In this document: positions 7,812 to 15,513 of the stretch, piece by piece | Layout: the number at the start of each line of letters is the position of its first letter | Numbering within the stretch: position 1 is the stretch's first letter | Assembly: GCA_010030955.1 (NCBI GenBank) | Contig: RHBP01000006.1 | Location: 1-26,341 of the forward strand | DNA: 26,341 nt | Reading direction: 5' to 3' | From: Synechococcaceae bacterium WBB_10_009 | GTDB lineage: Bacteria > Cyanobacteriota > Cyanobacteriia > PCC-6307 > Cyanobiaceae | The notes under the pieces: generated by a model | What the model saw: the letters and a program-made list of their open reading frames with translations, nothing else | Database searches by the model: none | Told to the model about the DNA's origin: nothing | Position numbers and translations under genes: made by a program

Positions 7812-8254
7812 AAACGGGGCAGCCTCGGACCCGGTCCAGGAAGAGGCGAGCGACCCAGTTCTTCTCAACAATCAAAAAACCATGATTTCTGGTTGTTCGC
7901 CTCCATGCGGTCAGACTCCAATTTGCAAATCCCTTCAAATCACGATTGGTTGAGCCCCAGGCCCCATTGCAGGGCCTCCGGATCATGTCCATCGGACTGA
8001 ATGGTCTCTGGCCACAACGCCAGGCCAGGCAACAGAAGCCAATTGTCGCAGGCGTTTTAGAAGGCGCGTACCTGCTGTAGACACAGGTACGCAGAATTTT
8101 GGCCATAGCCCCTGCCTGGAACCATCAGCAACCCATGGGCTGGGTTTCCCTCCCCGGGGATGAGTCGCCACAATCTTATTGGTTGCAAAAAAATCAGAGC
8201 TTGGACTCGTGATGCGGGGCAATTGCGATAGGCGGTCAAATTATTAGGCGCCAT
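7812..8254 (-). pseudogene. Decayed ORF with in-frame stops (candidate)
   Basis: This stretch of the 600-base gap contains no intact gene. Read on the minus strand from 8254, one frame gives protein-like text (for example GLLMVPGRGYGQNSAYLCLQ) up to a stop at 8057-8059. The same frame then continues as NWLLLPGLALWPETIQSDGH and DPEALQWGLGLN to a stop at 7940-7942, then CKLESDRMEANNQKSWFFD to a stop at 7865-7867. Three stops in one otherwise plausible frame suggest a gene that has decayed. I do not recognise the family. Shorter open frames overlap it on the same strand, so chance cannot be excluded. Confidence 0.35.
8066..8092. repeat. Perfect 9-bp inverted repeat
   Basis: GCGTACCTG at 8066-8074 and its exact reverse complement CAGGTACGC at 8084-8092 flank a 9-base loop. 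A short A/T-rich stretch (AGAATTTT) follows on the plus strand. It sits inside the gene-free region, and could be a hairpin in a transcript, a terminator-like element for the plus strand, or a protein-binding palindrome. No function is assigned. Confidence 0.5.
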
Positions 8255-8365
8255 GCGCAGCTAGCTCATGCGGCATTCAGCGTCTCCTTTGTATCTTGAA
8301 TGAGACGAGATGTGCGTCTTAGATCGGGAACCATCTAATAGTTGAGAGCCATGGCTTGCACCATC

Positions 8366-8388
8366 AAAAAAGGGCCCTGGCGGGCCCT
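8366..8388 (-). terminator. Rho-independent terminator of apcD
   Basis: On the minus strand a perfect 7-bp GC stem (AGGGCCC / GGGCCCT, 4-base loop, at 8371-8388) is followed directly by a run of six T (8371-8366). It begins about 33 bases after the apcD stop, which is the expected place for the end of the apcD transcript. Confidence 0.85.
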
Positions 8389-8420
8389 GATCCGATTCAG
8401 TTCATTCAGGCTGCCGCCCA

Positions 8421-8915
8421 TCAGCAGGGGGTTTGCATTCCCTGGATCAGAAAGTCGAAATAGGGGGCGGCCACGCTGGCTTCATCACTGCCCAGCAGCA
8501 CCAGGGCCGCTTCCTTCAGGCAGCGCATCGACTCGACCATGCCCGGCATGGGCACGCCCAGGCTGTTGTACATCTCGCGGGCACCCTCCAGACCAATTTT
8601 CTGGATCATCTCGGTGCTGCCCGCCAACACGCCGTAGGTGACGAGACGCAGGTACCAGCTGAAATCACGCAGGCACTGGGCCCGTTGTTTCTGGCCGTAG
8701 GCGTTGCCGCCCGGGGCCACGTACTCAGGGCGCCGGCCGAACAGTTGCCGGGCCGCCTCATCCACAATTTTCTTTTCGCTCTCGGTGAGCACCCGCACCA
8801 CGGCCATGCGGCTGGGGCCCGTGGAGAGGAACTCCACCATGGAGCGCAGTTCTCCGCCGGTGGGGTAGCGGAGCTGATCGTCTGCTTGCAGGATCAGATC
8901 GCGGACAACGCTCAT
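8421..8915 (-). CDS. apcD: Allophycocyanin-B alpha chain (phycobilisome core)
   Basis: Minor phycobilisome core subunit that acts as a terminal energy emitter, passing excitation to the photosystems. The 164-residue protein starts MSVVRDLILQADDQLRYPTG, characteristic of ApcD rather than ApcA. It has the phycocyanobilin-binding cysteine at about residue 81 in NAYGQKQRAQCLRD, then YLRLVTYGVLAG and EMYNSLGVP. The ATG at 8915 gives the family start; the frame is open 14 codons further but those residues are not ApcD-like. Three residues (TPC) extend past the usual C-terminus. It is a single gene with its own terminator, divergent from rlmD, outside any apcABC operon. Confidence 0.95.
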   Translation of the reverse strand: MSVVRDLILQADDQLRYPTGGELRSMVEFLSTGPSRMAVVRVLTESEKKIVDEAARQLFGRRPEYVAPGGNAYGQKQRAQCLRDFSWYLRLVTYGVLAGSTEMIQKIGLEGAREMYNSLGVPMPGMVESMRCLKEAALVLLGSDEASVAAPYFDFLIQGMQTPC

Positions 8916-9025
8916 CGAAGCCACCTGTTGCCCGGCAACTCTATCGAGCCTTGGCACGGCACAGCCTTGACCCTGCCAGGTGTTTACGCACCGATAGGGT
9001 CGAAGCAGGTGCAGACGATGCCACG

Positions 9026-10405
9026 GTGGTGCAGACGGCTCCCAACTTGGGGCAACGCCTCGAGCTGAGCATCGAGGGCTGTGGCCATGACGGGCAGGGG
9101 GTGGGCCGTTGGCAGCAGCAGGTGGTGTTCATCCCCGGCGCCCTACCGGGCGAGCGGGTGGAGGTGCGGGTGCGCCGCGTGGCCAAACGCCACCTGGAGG
9201 CCGACCTGGTGGCCGTGCTCGAGGGCAGCCCCGACCGCCAACGCCCTCCGTGCATCCTGGCCAGCCACTGTGGTGGCTGCAGCCTGCAGCACTGTGGCGA
9301 CGGCGCCCAGGCCCGTCTGAAACAACAACAGGTGCAGGAGGCCCTGCGGCGCCTTGGGGGACTCCATGTTGAACCGGCGCCCATCTGGACAGCACCGCAG
9401 GCACTGGGTTATCGCAACCGCGCCCTGATCCCCCTGGAGCGCAACGCCGACGGCAACATCCGGGCCGGCTACTACCGCCGTGGCAGCCACCGCATCGTGA
9501 ACATGAACCGCTGCCCGGTGCTGGATCCCCGCATCGATCAACTGGTGGAGCCCATCAAGCACGACCTCAGCTGCACCGACTGGCCCGTGGATGTGAACCT
9601 CAGCGGTGGGGGCGGGCTGCGGCACCTGGCCCTGCGGGTGGGCCATCACACCGGTGAGCTGTTGATCACCCTCGTCAGCAGCCACGCCAACCTGCCGGGG
9701 CTCAGCGCATTGGCCCAGGCCTGGATGGCCCGCTGGCCGCAGGTGGTGGGGGTGGGCCTCAACCTGCAGCCGCGGGCCACCAATGTGGTGCTGGGTCCCA
9801 CCACAGAGCTGGTGTTGGGGCGCCCCTGGTTGCAGGAGCACTTTGCGGGCATTGGCTTGCACATTGCCGCCGACACCTTTTTCCAGGTCAACACCCCCCA
9901 GGCGGAACGGCTGGTGCCCCTGCTGGTTAACTTTTTCGGCGCCGGCCAGGGCCCGCGCTTGCTGGATGCCTACTGCGGCATCGGCACCTTTGCCCTGCCC
10001 CTGGCGGCCGCCGGTGCCACCGTGCTGGGGCTGGAGCTGCACGGGCAGGCGGTGCAGCAGGCCCGCGCCAACGCCGACCGTGCCGGGCTAGGGGGAGTGG
10101 CCTTCGAGCAGGGGGATGTCGGCACCCTGCTCGAGGGGCACCTGGCGGGCGTCGATGGCCTGGTGCTGGACCCACCCCGCAAGGGCCTCAGCGAATCCGC
10201 CCTGGCGGCCATCTTGGCCGCACCGCCACCGGCCCTTGCCTACATCAGTTGCAACCCCGCCACCCTGGCCCGCGACCTGGGCGCCCTCTGTGCGACGGCG
10301 GACTACCGGGTGGAGCAGCTGCAACCGGTTGACTTTTTCCCCCAGACCAGCCATGTGGAGTGCGTGGCCCTGCTGCGCCGCACGCCGGCAACAGCCCGCG
10401 ACTAG
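9026..10405 (+). CDS. rlmD: 23S rRNA (uracil-5-)-methyltransferase RlmD/RumA type
   Basis: Methylates C5 of a uracil in 23S rRNA (U1939 in E. coli) using S-adenosylmethionine. An N-terminal TRAM RNA-binding domain (LELSIEGCGHDGQGVGR..VFIPGALPGERVEVRV) is followed by the cysteines of the iron-sulfur site (CILASHCGGCSLQHC). The catalytic domain has the SAM loop LLDAYCGIGTFALPLA, VLDPPRKG, and the nucleophile loop YISCNPATLARDL. The start is uncertain: GTG at 9026 or 9029 gives a short lead into TRAM, and a TTG at 8951 is also in frame. Its stop overlaps the pheT stop on the other strand. Cyanobacterial homologues may modify a different uracil. Confidence 0.9.
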   Translation: MVQTAPNLGQRLELSIEGCGHDGQGVGRWQQQVVFIPGALPGERVEVRVRRVAKRHLEADLVAVLEGSPDRQRPPCILASHCGGCSLQHCGDGAQARLKQQQVQEALRRLGGLHVEPAPIWTAPQALGYRNRALIPLERNADGNIRAGYYRRGSHRIVNMNRCPVLDPRIDQLVEPIKHDLSCTDWPVDVNLSGGGGLRHLALRVGHHTGELLITLVSSHANLPGLSALAQAWMARWPQVVGVGLNLQPRATNVVLGPTTELVLGRPWLQEHFAGIGLHIAADTFFQVNTPQAERLVPLLVNFFGAGQGPRLLDAYCGIGTFALPLAAAGATVLGLELHGQAVQQARANADRAGLGGVAFEQGDVGTLLEGHLAGVDGLVLDPPRKGLSESALAAILAAPPPALAYISCNPATLARDLGALCATADYRVEQLQPVDFFPQTSHVECVALLRRTPATARD

Positions 10406-12870
10406 GCCCTCAGCTCAGCCCCGAACTGCTTCTCGAGGGCGGTGCGGATCGCCTGGTGCGCCGCATCCACCTCCGCATCGGTGAGCGTGCGCTTGGGGTC
10501 GCGGTAGCGCAGCCGGAAGGCCTGGCTGCAACGGCCGGCGGCCACCTGCTCGCCTTCGTAGCGATCCACCACCAGCGCCTGCTCCAGCAGGGGCTTGCCC
10601 GCCTTGCGAATCGCTTGCAACACCAAGGCGCTGGCGGTGCTGCTGGGCACCACCACGGCCAGGTCCCGTTCGGAGGCGGGCACCGTGGCATAGGGGCTGA
10701 AGGCCGGTTGCCAGCGGTTGGCACGGGTGGCGGCGGCCAGCAGGGGCTCCAGGGCCAGCTGGAACCCATAGCTGGCGGACGGCAGATCCAGACGCTCGCA
10801 GAGCTCCGGATGCAGTTGGCCAAACCAACCACCCGGTCGCCCCTCCACCACCAGCTGGGCGGCCCGGCCAGGGTGCAACACCGGTTCATCGGCCAGGCGA
10901 CGGTCTTCGATTGGCACCTGCATGCCCTCCAGCACCCGTTGGAGCAGGCCGCGGGCCTGGAAGTAATCCAGGGGCAATGCCTTGCCACCACTGCTCCACA
11001 GCTCCGCCTGCCGCGCCCCGCAGATCACCCCCGCCAGTTGGGCCGTTTGCCGATTCCCTTGCGCCGCCGCATCGAACACATGGCCGATCTCAAAGGCCCA
11101 GAAGCCCTCACGGCCGGCCTGCAGGTTGCGCTGGGCCGCCGCCAGGAGCTCGTCCAGCAGGCTGTCGCGCAGGTGGCTGTAATCCGCCAGCAACGGATTG
11201 GCCAACGGCAACCGCCGGTTGGGGTCGGCCCCGGGGCGGTCGGTGCTGGCCGGGCCCAGGGAGAGGGCACAGGTTTCCTGCAGACCTGCGGCCACCAGGG
11301 CACGCCGCAGCCGACGCTCCGCCTGCTGCAGAGCCGTGAGGCCACCGGGACACAGGGGATCGGGCAAGTGACTGGCAAAGCGGTCGTAGCCCACCAATCG
11401 GGCCACCTCCTCAATCAGATCCACCTCCCGTTGCAGATCCATGGCGCGGGAGGGCGGCACCAACACCCCCCACCCGTCCTCGTCGTCCTGCAACTGGCAG
11501 CCCAGGGCCCGCAGGATCTGTTCGATGTCGCAATCGGCGAGGTCGGCCTCAAGGCCATCGGCATCCAGCACGGGGCCCAGCAGGTTGTGCAGGGCATCAC
11601 GGCGTAGGGCAATCGGTGCCTTGGGCTGCGACGGCCGCTGGTGCAGCCATCGCCCCTCAACCGTGGCCCCGCAGATCTCCTGGAACAGCTGCACCGCCCG
11701 GTCGGCGGCCAGGAGGGTGACCTCCATGGGCAAGCCCTTTTCAAAGCGGCTGCTGGCGTCGGTGCGCAGGCCAACGCTCCTGGCGCTGCGGCGCACGGTC
11801 TGGGGGGCAAACAGGGCGGCCTCCAGCCAGATGCGCTGGGTGCCCTCCTGCACACAGCTGTTGTCGCCTCCGATCACACCCGCCAGGGCAACAGCATGGG
11901 GGCCATAACCCACCACCCAGGCGTCCTCGCCGAGCTGCAACTCGCTGCCATCGAGGGCGGTGAAGGCTTCGTTGTTGTGGCCGGGCCGCAGATCCAGCAA
12001 CCCAGGATCAAGCCGGCCTCCGTTGAGTGCCGCCAACCGATCCGCATCGAAGGCGTGCAAGGGCTGACCCAGCTCCAACATCACCAGGTTGGTGATGTCC
12101 ACCACGGCATTGATCGGGCGCAGGCCGGCGCGCTGCAAGCGCCGCTGCAACCAGGCCGGTGAGGGCTGCGCGCTCACGCCGCTCAGGGCGGTAACGCTGA
12201 ACAGGCCCCCCTGCTCGATGCGAGCGGCCACATCCGGCGCCACGGGCAGGGGTTCAGCCGCCAGGGAGGGTGCTGCGGCCGGCAGCGTGAGTGCGGCTCC
12301 GCTGAGGGCGGACACCTCCCTGGCGATGCCCTGCATCGAGAGCCCATCGGGGCGGTTGGCGGTGATCGCCAGCTCGAGGATCTGGTCGTCCAGTCCGAAC
12401 AAGGGCCCCACCGGGGATCCGAGGGCGGGAATCTGCTCCAGGGCCTCATCCAGCACCACGATGCCGTCGGAGCTGTCGGTAAGGCCCAGTTCCGCCAGGG
12501 AGCAGATCATGCCGCTGCTGGCCACCCCCCGCAGTTCCGCCGGTTTGATGGTGAGATCCACGGCCGGCAGGTATGCCCCCACCGTGGCCACCGCCACGTG
12601 GATGCCCGCCCGCACGTTGGCGGCGCCGCAGACGATCTGCAGCGGCTCGGCGGCGCCGGTGCTCACCCGGCACACGCTCAATTTGTCGGCGTTGGGATGG
12701 GGCTCGCGGCCCTCGACGAAACCCACCACCACACCGGCGGCACGGGCCTCAAGGTTGTCTATCTCCTCCACTTCGAAGCCGGCCACGGAGAGGCGTTCCG
12801 CCAACTCCTCCACCGGCAGCGCACAGGCCACCAGCTCCCGCAGCCATTGGAGCGAGACCCGCATCGCCAA
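10402..12870 (-). CDS. pheT: Phenylalanyl-tRNA synthetase beta subunit
   Basis: Beta chain of the alpha2-beta2 synthetase that charges tRNA-Phe. The 822-residue protein has the expected full-length domain order. The N-terminal region is followed by an EMAP/OB tRNA-binding domain (VVVGFVEGREPHPNADKLSVC, about 45-150). Next come B3/B4 editing (around 210-390, with INAVVDITNLVMLELGQPLHAFD), B5 (around 410-490) and a synthetase-like core. It ends with a ferredoxin-fold anticodon-binding domain (ASERDLAVVVPSSTASALVLQ to the end). pheS is not in the window, as is usual when the two are unlinked in cyanobacteria. It faces rpmG divergently with about 110 bases between them. Confidence 0.97.
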   Translation of the reverse strand: MAMRVSLQWLRELVACALPVEELAERLSVAGFEVEEIDNLEARAAGVVVGFVEGREPHPNADKLSVCRVSTGAAEPLQIVCGAANVRAGIHVAVATVGAYLPAVDLTIKPAELRGVASSGMICSLAELGLTDSSDGIVVLDEALEQIPALGSPVGPLFGLDDQILELAITANRPDGLSMQGIAREVSALSGAALTLPAAAPSLAAEPLPVAPDVAARIEQGGLFSVTALSGVSAQPSPAWLQRRLQRAGLRPINAVVDITNLVMLELGQPLHAFDADRLAALNGGRLDPGLLDLRPGHNNEAFTALDGSELQLGEDAWVVGYGPHAVALAGVIGGDNSCVQEGTQRIWLEAALFAPQTVRRSARSVGLRTDASSRFEKGLPMEVTLLAADRAVQLFQEICGATVEGRWLHQRPSQPKAPIALRRDALHNLLGPVLDADGLEADLADCDIEQILRALGCQLQDDEDGWGVLVPPSRAMDLQREVDLIEEVARLVGYDRFASHLPDPLCPGGLTALQQAERRLRRALVAAGLQETCALSLGPASTDRPGADPNRRLPLANPLLADYSHLRDSLLDELLAAAQRNLQAGREGFWAFEIGHVFDAAAQGNRQTAQLAGVICGARQAELWSSGGKALPLDYFQARGLLQRVLEGMQVPIEDRRLADEPVLHPGRAAQLVVEGRPGGWFGQLHPELCERLDLPSASYGFQLALEPLLAAATRANRWQPAFSPYATVPASERDLAVVVPSSTASALVLQAIRKAGKPLLEQALVVDRYEGEQVAAGRCSQAFRLRYRDPKRTLTDAEVDAAHQAIRTALEKQFGAELRA

Positions 12871-12980
12871 TCCATCACAGTGGGGTCGACTCTAAGGATC
12901 AGCGCTGGCTGTGCCCGGCAGGCGACCAGGTATGGTTGATGGCTGTCAACATGCTTCGCTCAAGCGGCGCAACGTCCTTT

Positions 12981-13175
12981 ATGGCTAAGAACAAGGGCGT
13001 CCGGATCGTGATCACCCTCGAGTGCACGGAATGCCGGTCCAACCCCGCCAAGCGGTCCCCTGGTGTGTCCCGTTACACCACCCAGAAGAACCGCCGCAAC
13101 ACCACTGAACGGATTGAACTCAAGAAGTTCTGCCCCCACTGCAACAGCTCGACTGTCCACAAAGAGATCAAGTGA
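12981..13175 (+). CDS. rpmG: 50S ribosomal protein L33
   Basis: 64-residue ribosomal protein starting MAKNKGVRIVITLECTEC. Two CxxC pairs (CTEC and CPHC) form the zinc site of the C+ type of L33. The ATG at 12981 is the family start; the frame is open far upstream only because it shadows pheT. It is followed after 48 bases by rpsR, the usual rpmG-rpsR pair of cyanobacteria and plastids, so both are probably on one transcript. Confidence 0.97.
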   Translation: MAKNKGVRIVITLECTECRSNPAKRSPGVSRYTTQKNRRNTTERIELKKFCPHCNSSTVHKEIK

Positions 13176-13223
13176 TCTCAGCGGATTGATCGCTGCCCGC
13201 CTCACCAATTCCTCCGTTCAGCC

Positions 13224-13445
13224 ATGGCCAGTTCCTTTTTTAAAAAGCGTTTGTCGCCGATCAAACCCGGCGACCCGATCGACTACAAGGATGTCGATCT
13301 GCTCAAGAAATTCATCACCGAGCGCGGCAAAATCCTGCCCCGCCGCCTGACGGGCCTCACCGCCAAGCAGCAACGCGACCTCACCAACGCCGTGAAGCGT
13401 GCCCGCATCGTGGCTCTGCTGCCCTTCGTGAATCCCGAGGGCTGA
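13224..13445 (+). CDS. rpsR: 30S ribosomal protein S18
   Basis: 73-residue small-subunit protein that sits beside S6 on the 30S platform. It has a basic start (MASSFFKKRLSPIKPGDPIDYKDVD), the core segment LLKKFITERGKILPRRLTGL, and the family signature TAKQQRDLTNAVKRARIVALLPF. Length matches cyanobacterial S18. It lies between rpmG and the RNB exoribonuclease gene, whose frame opens within the last codons of rpsR, suggesting coupled expression. Confidence 0.97.
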   Translation: MASSFFKKRLSPIKPGDPIDYKDVDLLKKFITERGKILPRRLTGLTAKQQRDLTNAVKRARIVALLPFVNPEG

Positions 13446-13551
13446 GTTTCTGGCCTCCCCGGAGCTCCGTAGCGGCGACCTGGTCGGCCTGCTGGAGCCC
13501 CGAGGGGCCCAGCTCGCGCTGATCACCGAGCTTCAGGGCAGCAAAGCCCGC

Positions 13552-15513
13552 TTGCTGCTCGGGTTTGAGGCCAAGCCGCAGGTGGTGCCCCAGCGCCTGC
13601 TGGAGCGCCTCAGTCCGCTGCCCCCAGGCGATGGGCCGGCGAGCAGCCTTAAGGCATCTCCCTGGGGGCTGACCCCGGAGCGCCTGCTGGCGGCACGGCC
13701 CACAGCCCGCGCCCTCGGGGCCGCCTGGCTGTTGCTGTTGGAGGCGCCGCAGCCCATGGGGCTGGACGCCTTCGCCGACCTGGTCTGTGGAGCCACGGAA
13801 CCCCAGCATCTGGCCGCCTGCTGGTTGACCCTGGTGGGCCCCCAGCCCTGGTTTCGCTGGCGCCAGGGCCAGGTGAGCCCCAGGGCCCTGGACGACCTGC
13901 GGGCCCTGCGCCGCGACCGACGCCGCTCGCGGCTGCAGGCGCAGCGTGAGCAGCGTTGGCTGGATCTGCTCCAGGCGCGCCAGCCCGTGGAGCTGGAGGC
14001 CCTGGCACCCGACGATCGCCAACGGCTGGAGCAATTGCGCCAGCTCGCGGCGGGCTCCCTGGCGGAGCCCGCCCTGGTGACCGGCTTGGAGCCCGGCTTG
14101 CGCGCCAGCCTCACCACGCTGCACCTGGGCGCGGAGGGCGGCGTTAACCGCGGCCAGCTGCGGCATCTGCTGGTGGATCTGCGGCAGTGGGATCCCCACC
14201 AGCTGGCTTCCCTGGCGGGCAGCCCCTGGTCCAGCGGCTTCTCAGACGAGCTGCAACGGGAGGCAGAGCGCTTGGTGGCCCTGAGCGCCGAGCCACGGCC
14301 TGGGGATGACGACCGTGTCGACCTCACGGCCCAACGCTGCGTGACCATCGATGACGACGGCACCCGCGACATCGACGATGGCCTGGCCCTCGAGCCCCGT
14401 GCGGATGGTGGCTGGCGCCTGTGGATTCACGTGGCCGATCCGAGCCGCTTGGTGGCTCCGGACTCGCCCCTGGACCTGGAGGCCCGCCGGCGGGGCAGCA
14501 GCCTCTACCTGGCCCGCGGCATCCTGCCGATGTTTCCGGAGCCGCTCTCCACGGGGCCCCTCAGCCTGCGGGCCGGCGTGCGCTGTGCCGCCTGGAGCAC
14601 CTGGGTGGAGCTCGATGGGCAGGGCGCCATCAGCGCCTGCGGGCTGGAGCGCAGCTGGGTTCAGCCCACCTACCGCCTCAGCTACGCCGATGCCGACGAC
14701 CTGATCGACCTGGCCCCGCCGCAGGAGGCCGACCTGGTCACCCTGGAGCAGCTGCTGCAGTCGCGGCGCCGCTGGCGGATCCGCCAAGGCGCCCTGCAGT
14801 TCGACCTGCCGGAGGGGCGCATCCGCTGCCGTGATGGGGCCCCCTGCCTCGAGATCACCGAGCCCGGCCCCGCCCGGGCCATGGTGGCCGAAGCGATGGT
14901 GCTGGCAGGCGCGGCGGCGGCCCAGCTGGCCATGGAGCACGGGGTGGCCCTCCCCTTCCGCAGCCAGTTGCCGGCGGACCTGCCACCCAAGTCGGAATTG
15001 GAGGCCCTCGAGGATGGTGCCGTGCGATTCGCCGCCATCAAGCGCTGCCTGAGCCGCGGCTTGATGGGCACCAGCCCCGCCCCGCATTTCAGCCTCGGGC
15101 TGGCGGCCTATGTGCAGGCCACCTCCCCGATCCGGCGCTATGGCGATCTGCTGGTGCAGCGCCAGTTGGGGGCCTGGAGGCGGGGCGAGCCCCCCCTCGA
15201 TGCCGACGCATTGCAGCCGCTGCTGGAGCAGGTGGATGCGGCCGTGCGCGAGGGGGTGGCCATCAGCCGCGAGGACAGCCGTCACTGGCAGCAGGTGTGG
15301 TTTGAGGCCCACCGCAACGGCCAGTGGCGGGCGCAATTTCTGCGCTGGCTGCGGCCCCAGGACCGCCTGGGGTTGGTGCGGGTGGAGGAGCTGGCCATGG
15401 ATCTGGCGGCCGAATGCCCGCCCCGCATGGATCCGGGCACCCGGTTGTTGCTGCGGGTGCAGCAGGTGGATCCGCTGCGGGATCAACTGCGCCTGGTGGC
15501 TTCAGCCAGCTAA
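13552..15513 (+). CDS. RNB-domain 3'-5' exoribonuclease (RNase II/R family)
   Basis: Degrades RNA processively from the 3' end. The RNB catalytic domain starts around residue 255 with VDLTAQRCVTIDDDGTRDIDDGLAL, the clustered aspartates (about 267-276) being the magnesium ligands. It continues with WRLWIHVADPSRLV, RRGSSLYLARGILPMFP, and the RNA-binding loop YVQATSPIRRYGDLLVQRQL. A short S1-like C-terminus follows. TTG at 13552 is the first ATG/GTG/TTG in the frame, but the frame stays open to 13432 and reads LASPELRSGDLVGLLEPRGAQ, which looks like the true N-terminus; a CTG at 13450, four bases after rpsR, may be the real start. The 3' end overlaps the FAD oxidoreductase gene by 12 bases. Confidence 0.92.
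   Translation: MLLGFEAKPQVVPQRLLERLSPLPPGDGPASSLKASPWGLTPERLLAARPTARALGAAWLLLLEAPQPMGLDAFADLVCGATEPQHLAACWLTLVGPQPWFRWRQGQVSPRALDDLRALRRDRRRSRLQAQREQRWLDLLQARQPVELEALAPDDRQRLEQLRQLAAGSLAEPALVTGLEPGLRASLTTLHLGAEGGVNRGQLRHLLVDLRQWDPHQLASLAGSPWSSGFSDELQREAERLVALSAEPRPGDDDRVDLTAQRCVTIDDDGTRDIDDGLALEPRADGGWRLWIHVADPSRLVAPDSPLDLEARRRGSSLYLARGILPMFPEPLSTGPLSLRAGVRCAAWSTWVELDGQGAISACGLERSWVQPTYRLSYADADDLIDLAPPQEADLVTLEQLLQSRRRWRIRQGALQFDLPEGRIRCRDGAPCLEITEPGPARAMVAEAMVLAGAAAAQLAMEHGVALPFRSQLPADLPPKSELEALEDGAVRFAAIKRCLSRGLMGTSPAPHFSLGLAAYVQATSPIRRYGDLLVQRQLGAWRRGEPPLDADALQPLLEQVDAAVREGVAISREDSRHWQQVWFEAHRNGQWRAQFLRWLRPQDRLGLVRVEELAMDLAAECPPRMDPGTRLLLRVQQVDPLRDQLRLVASAS

Noticed and set aside
7810..8222. 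Short overlapping minus-strand open frames in the gap as separate genes
   Set aside because: Their translations are rich in Trp, Arg and Cys and lack a domain pattern; the stop-containing frame beside them reads more like protein, so they are treated as shadows of a decayed ORF.
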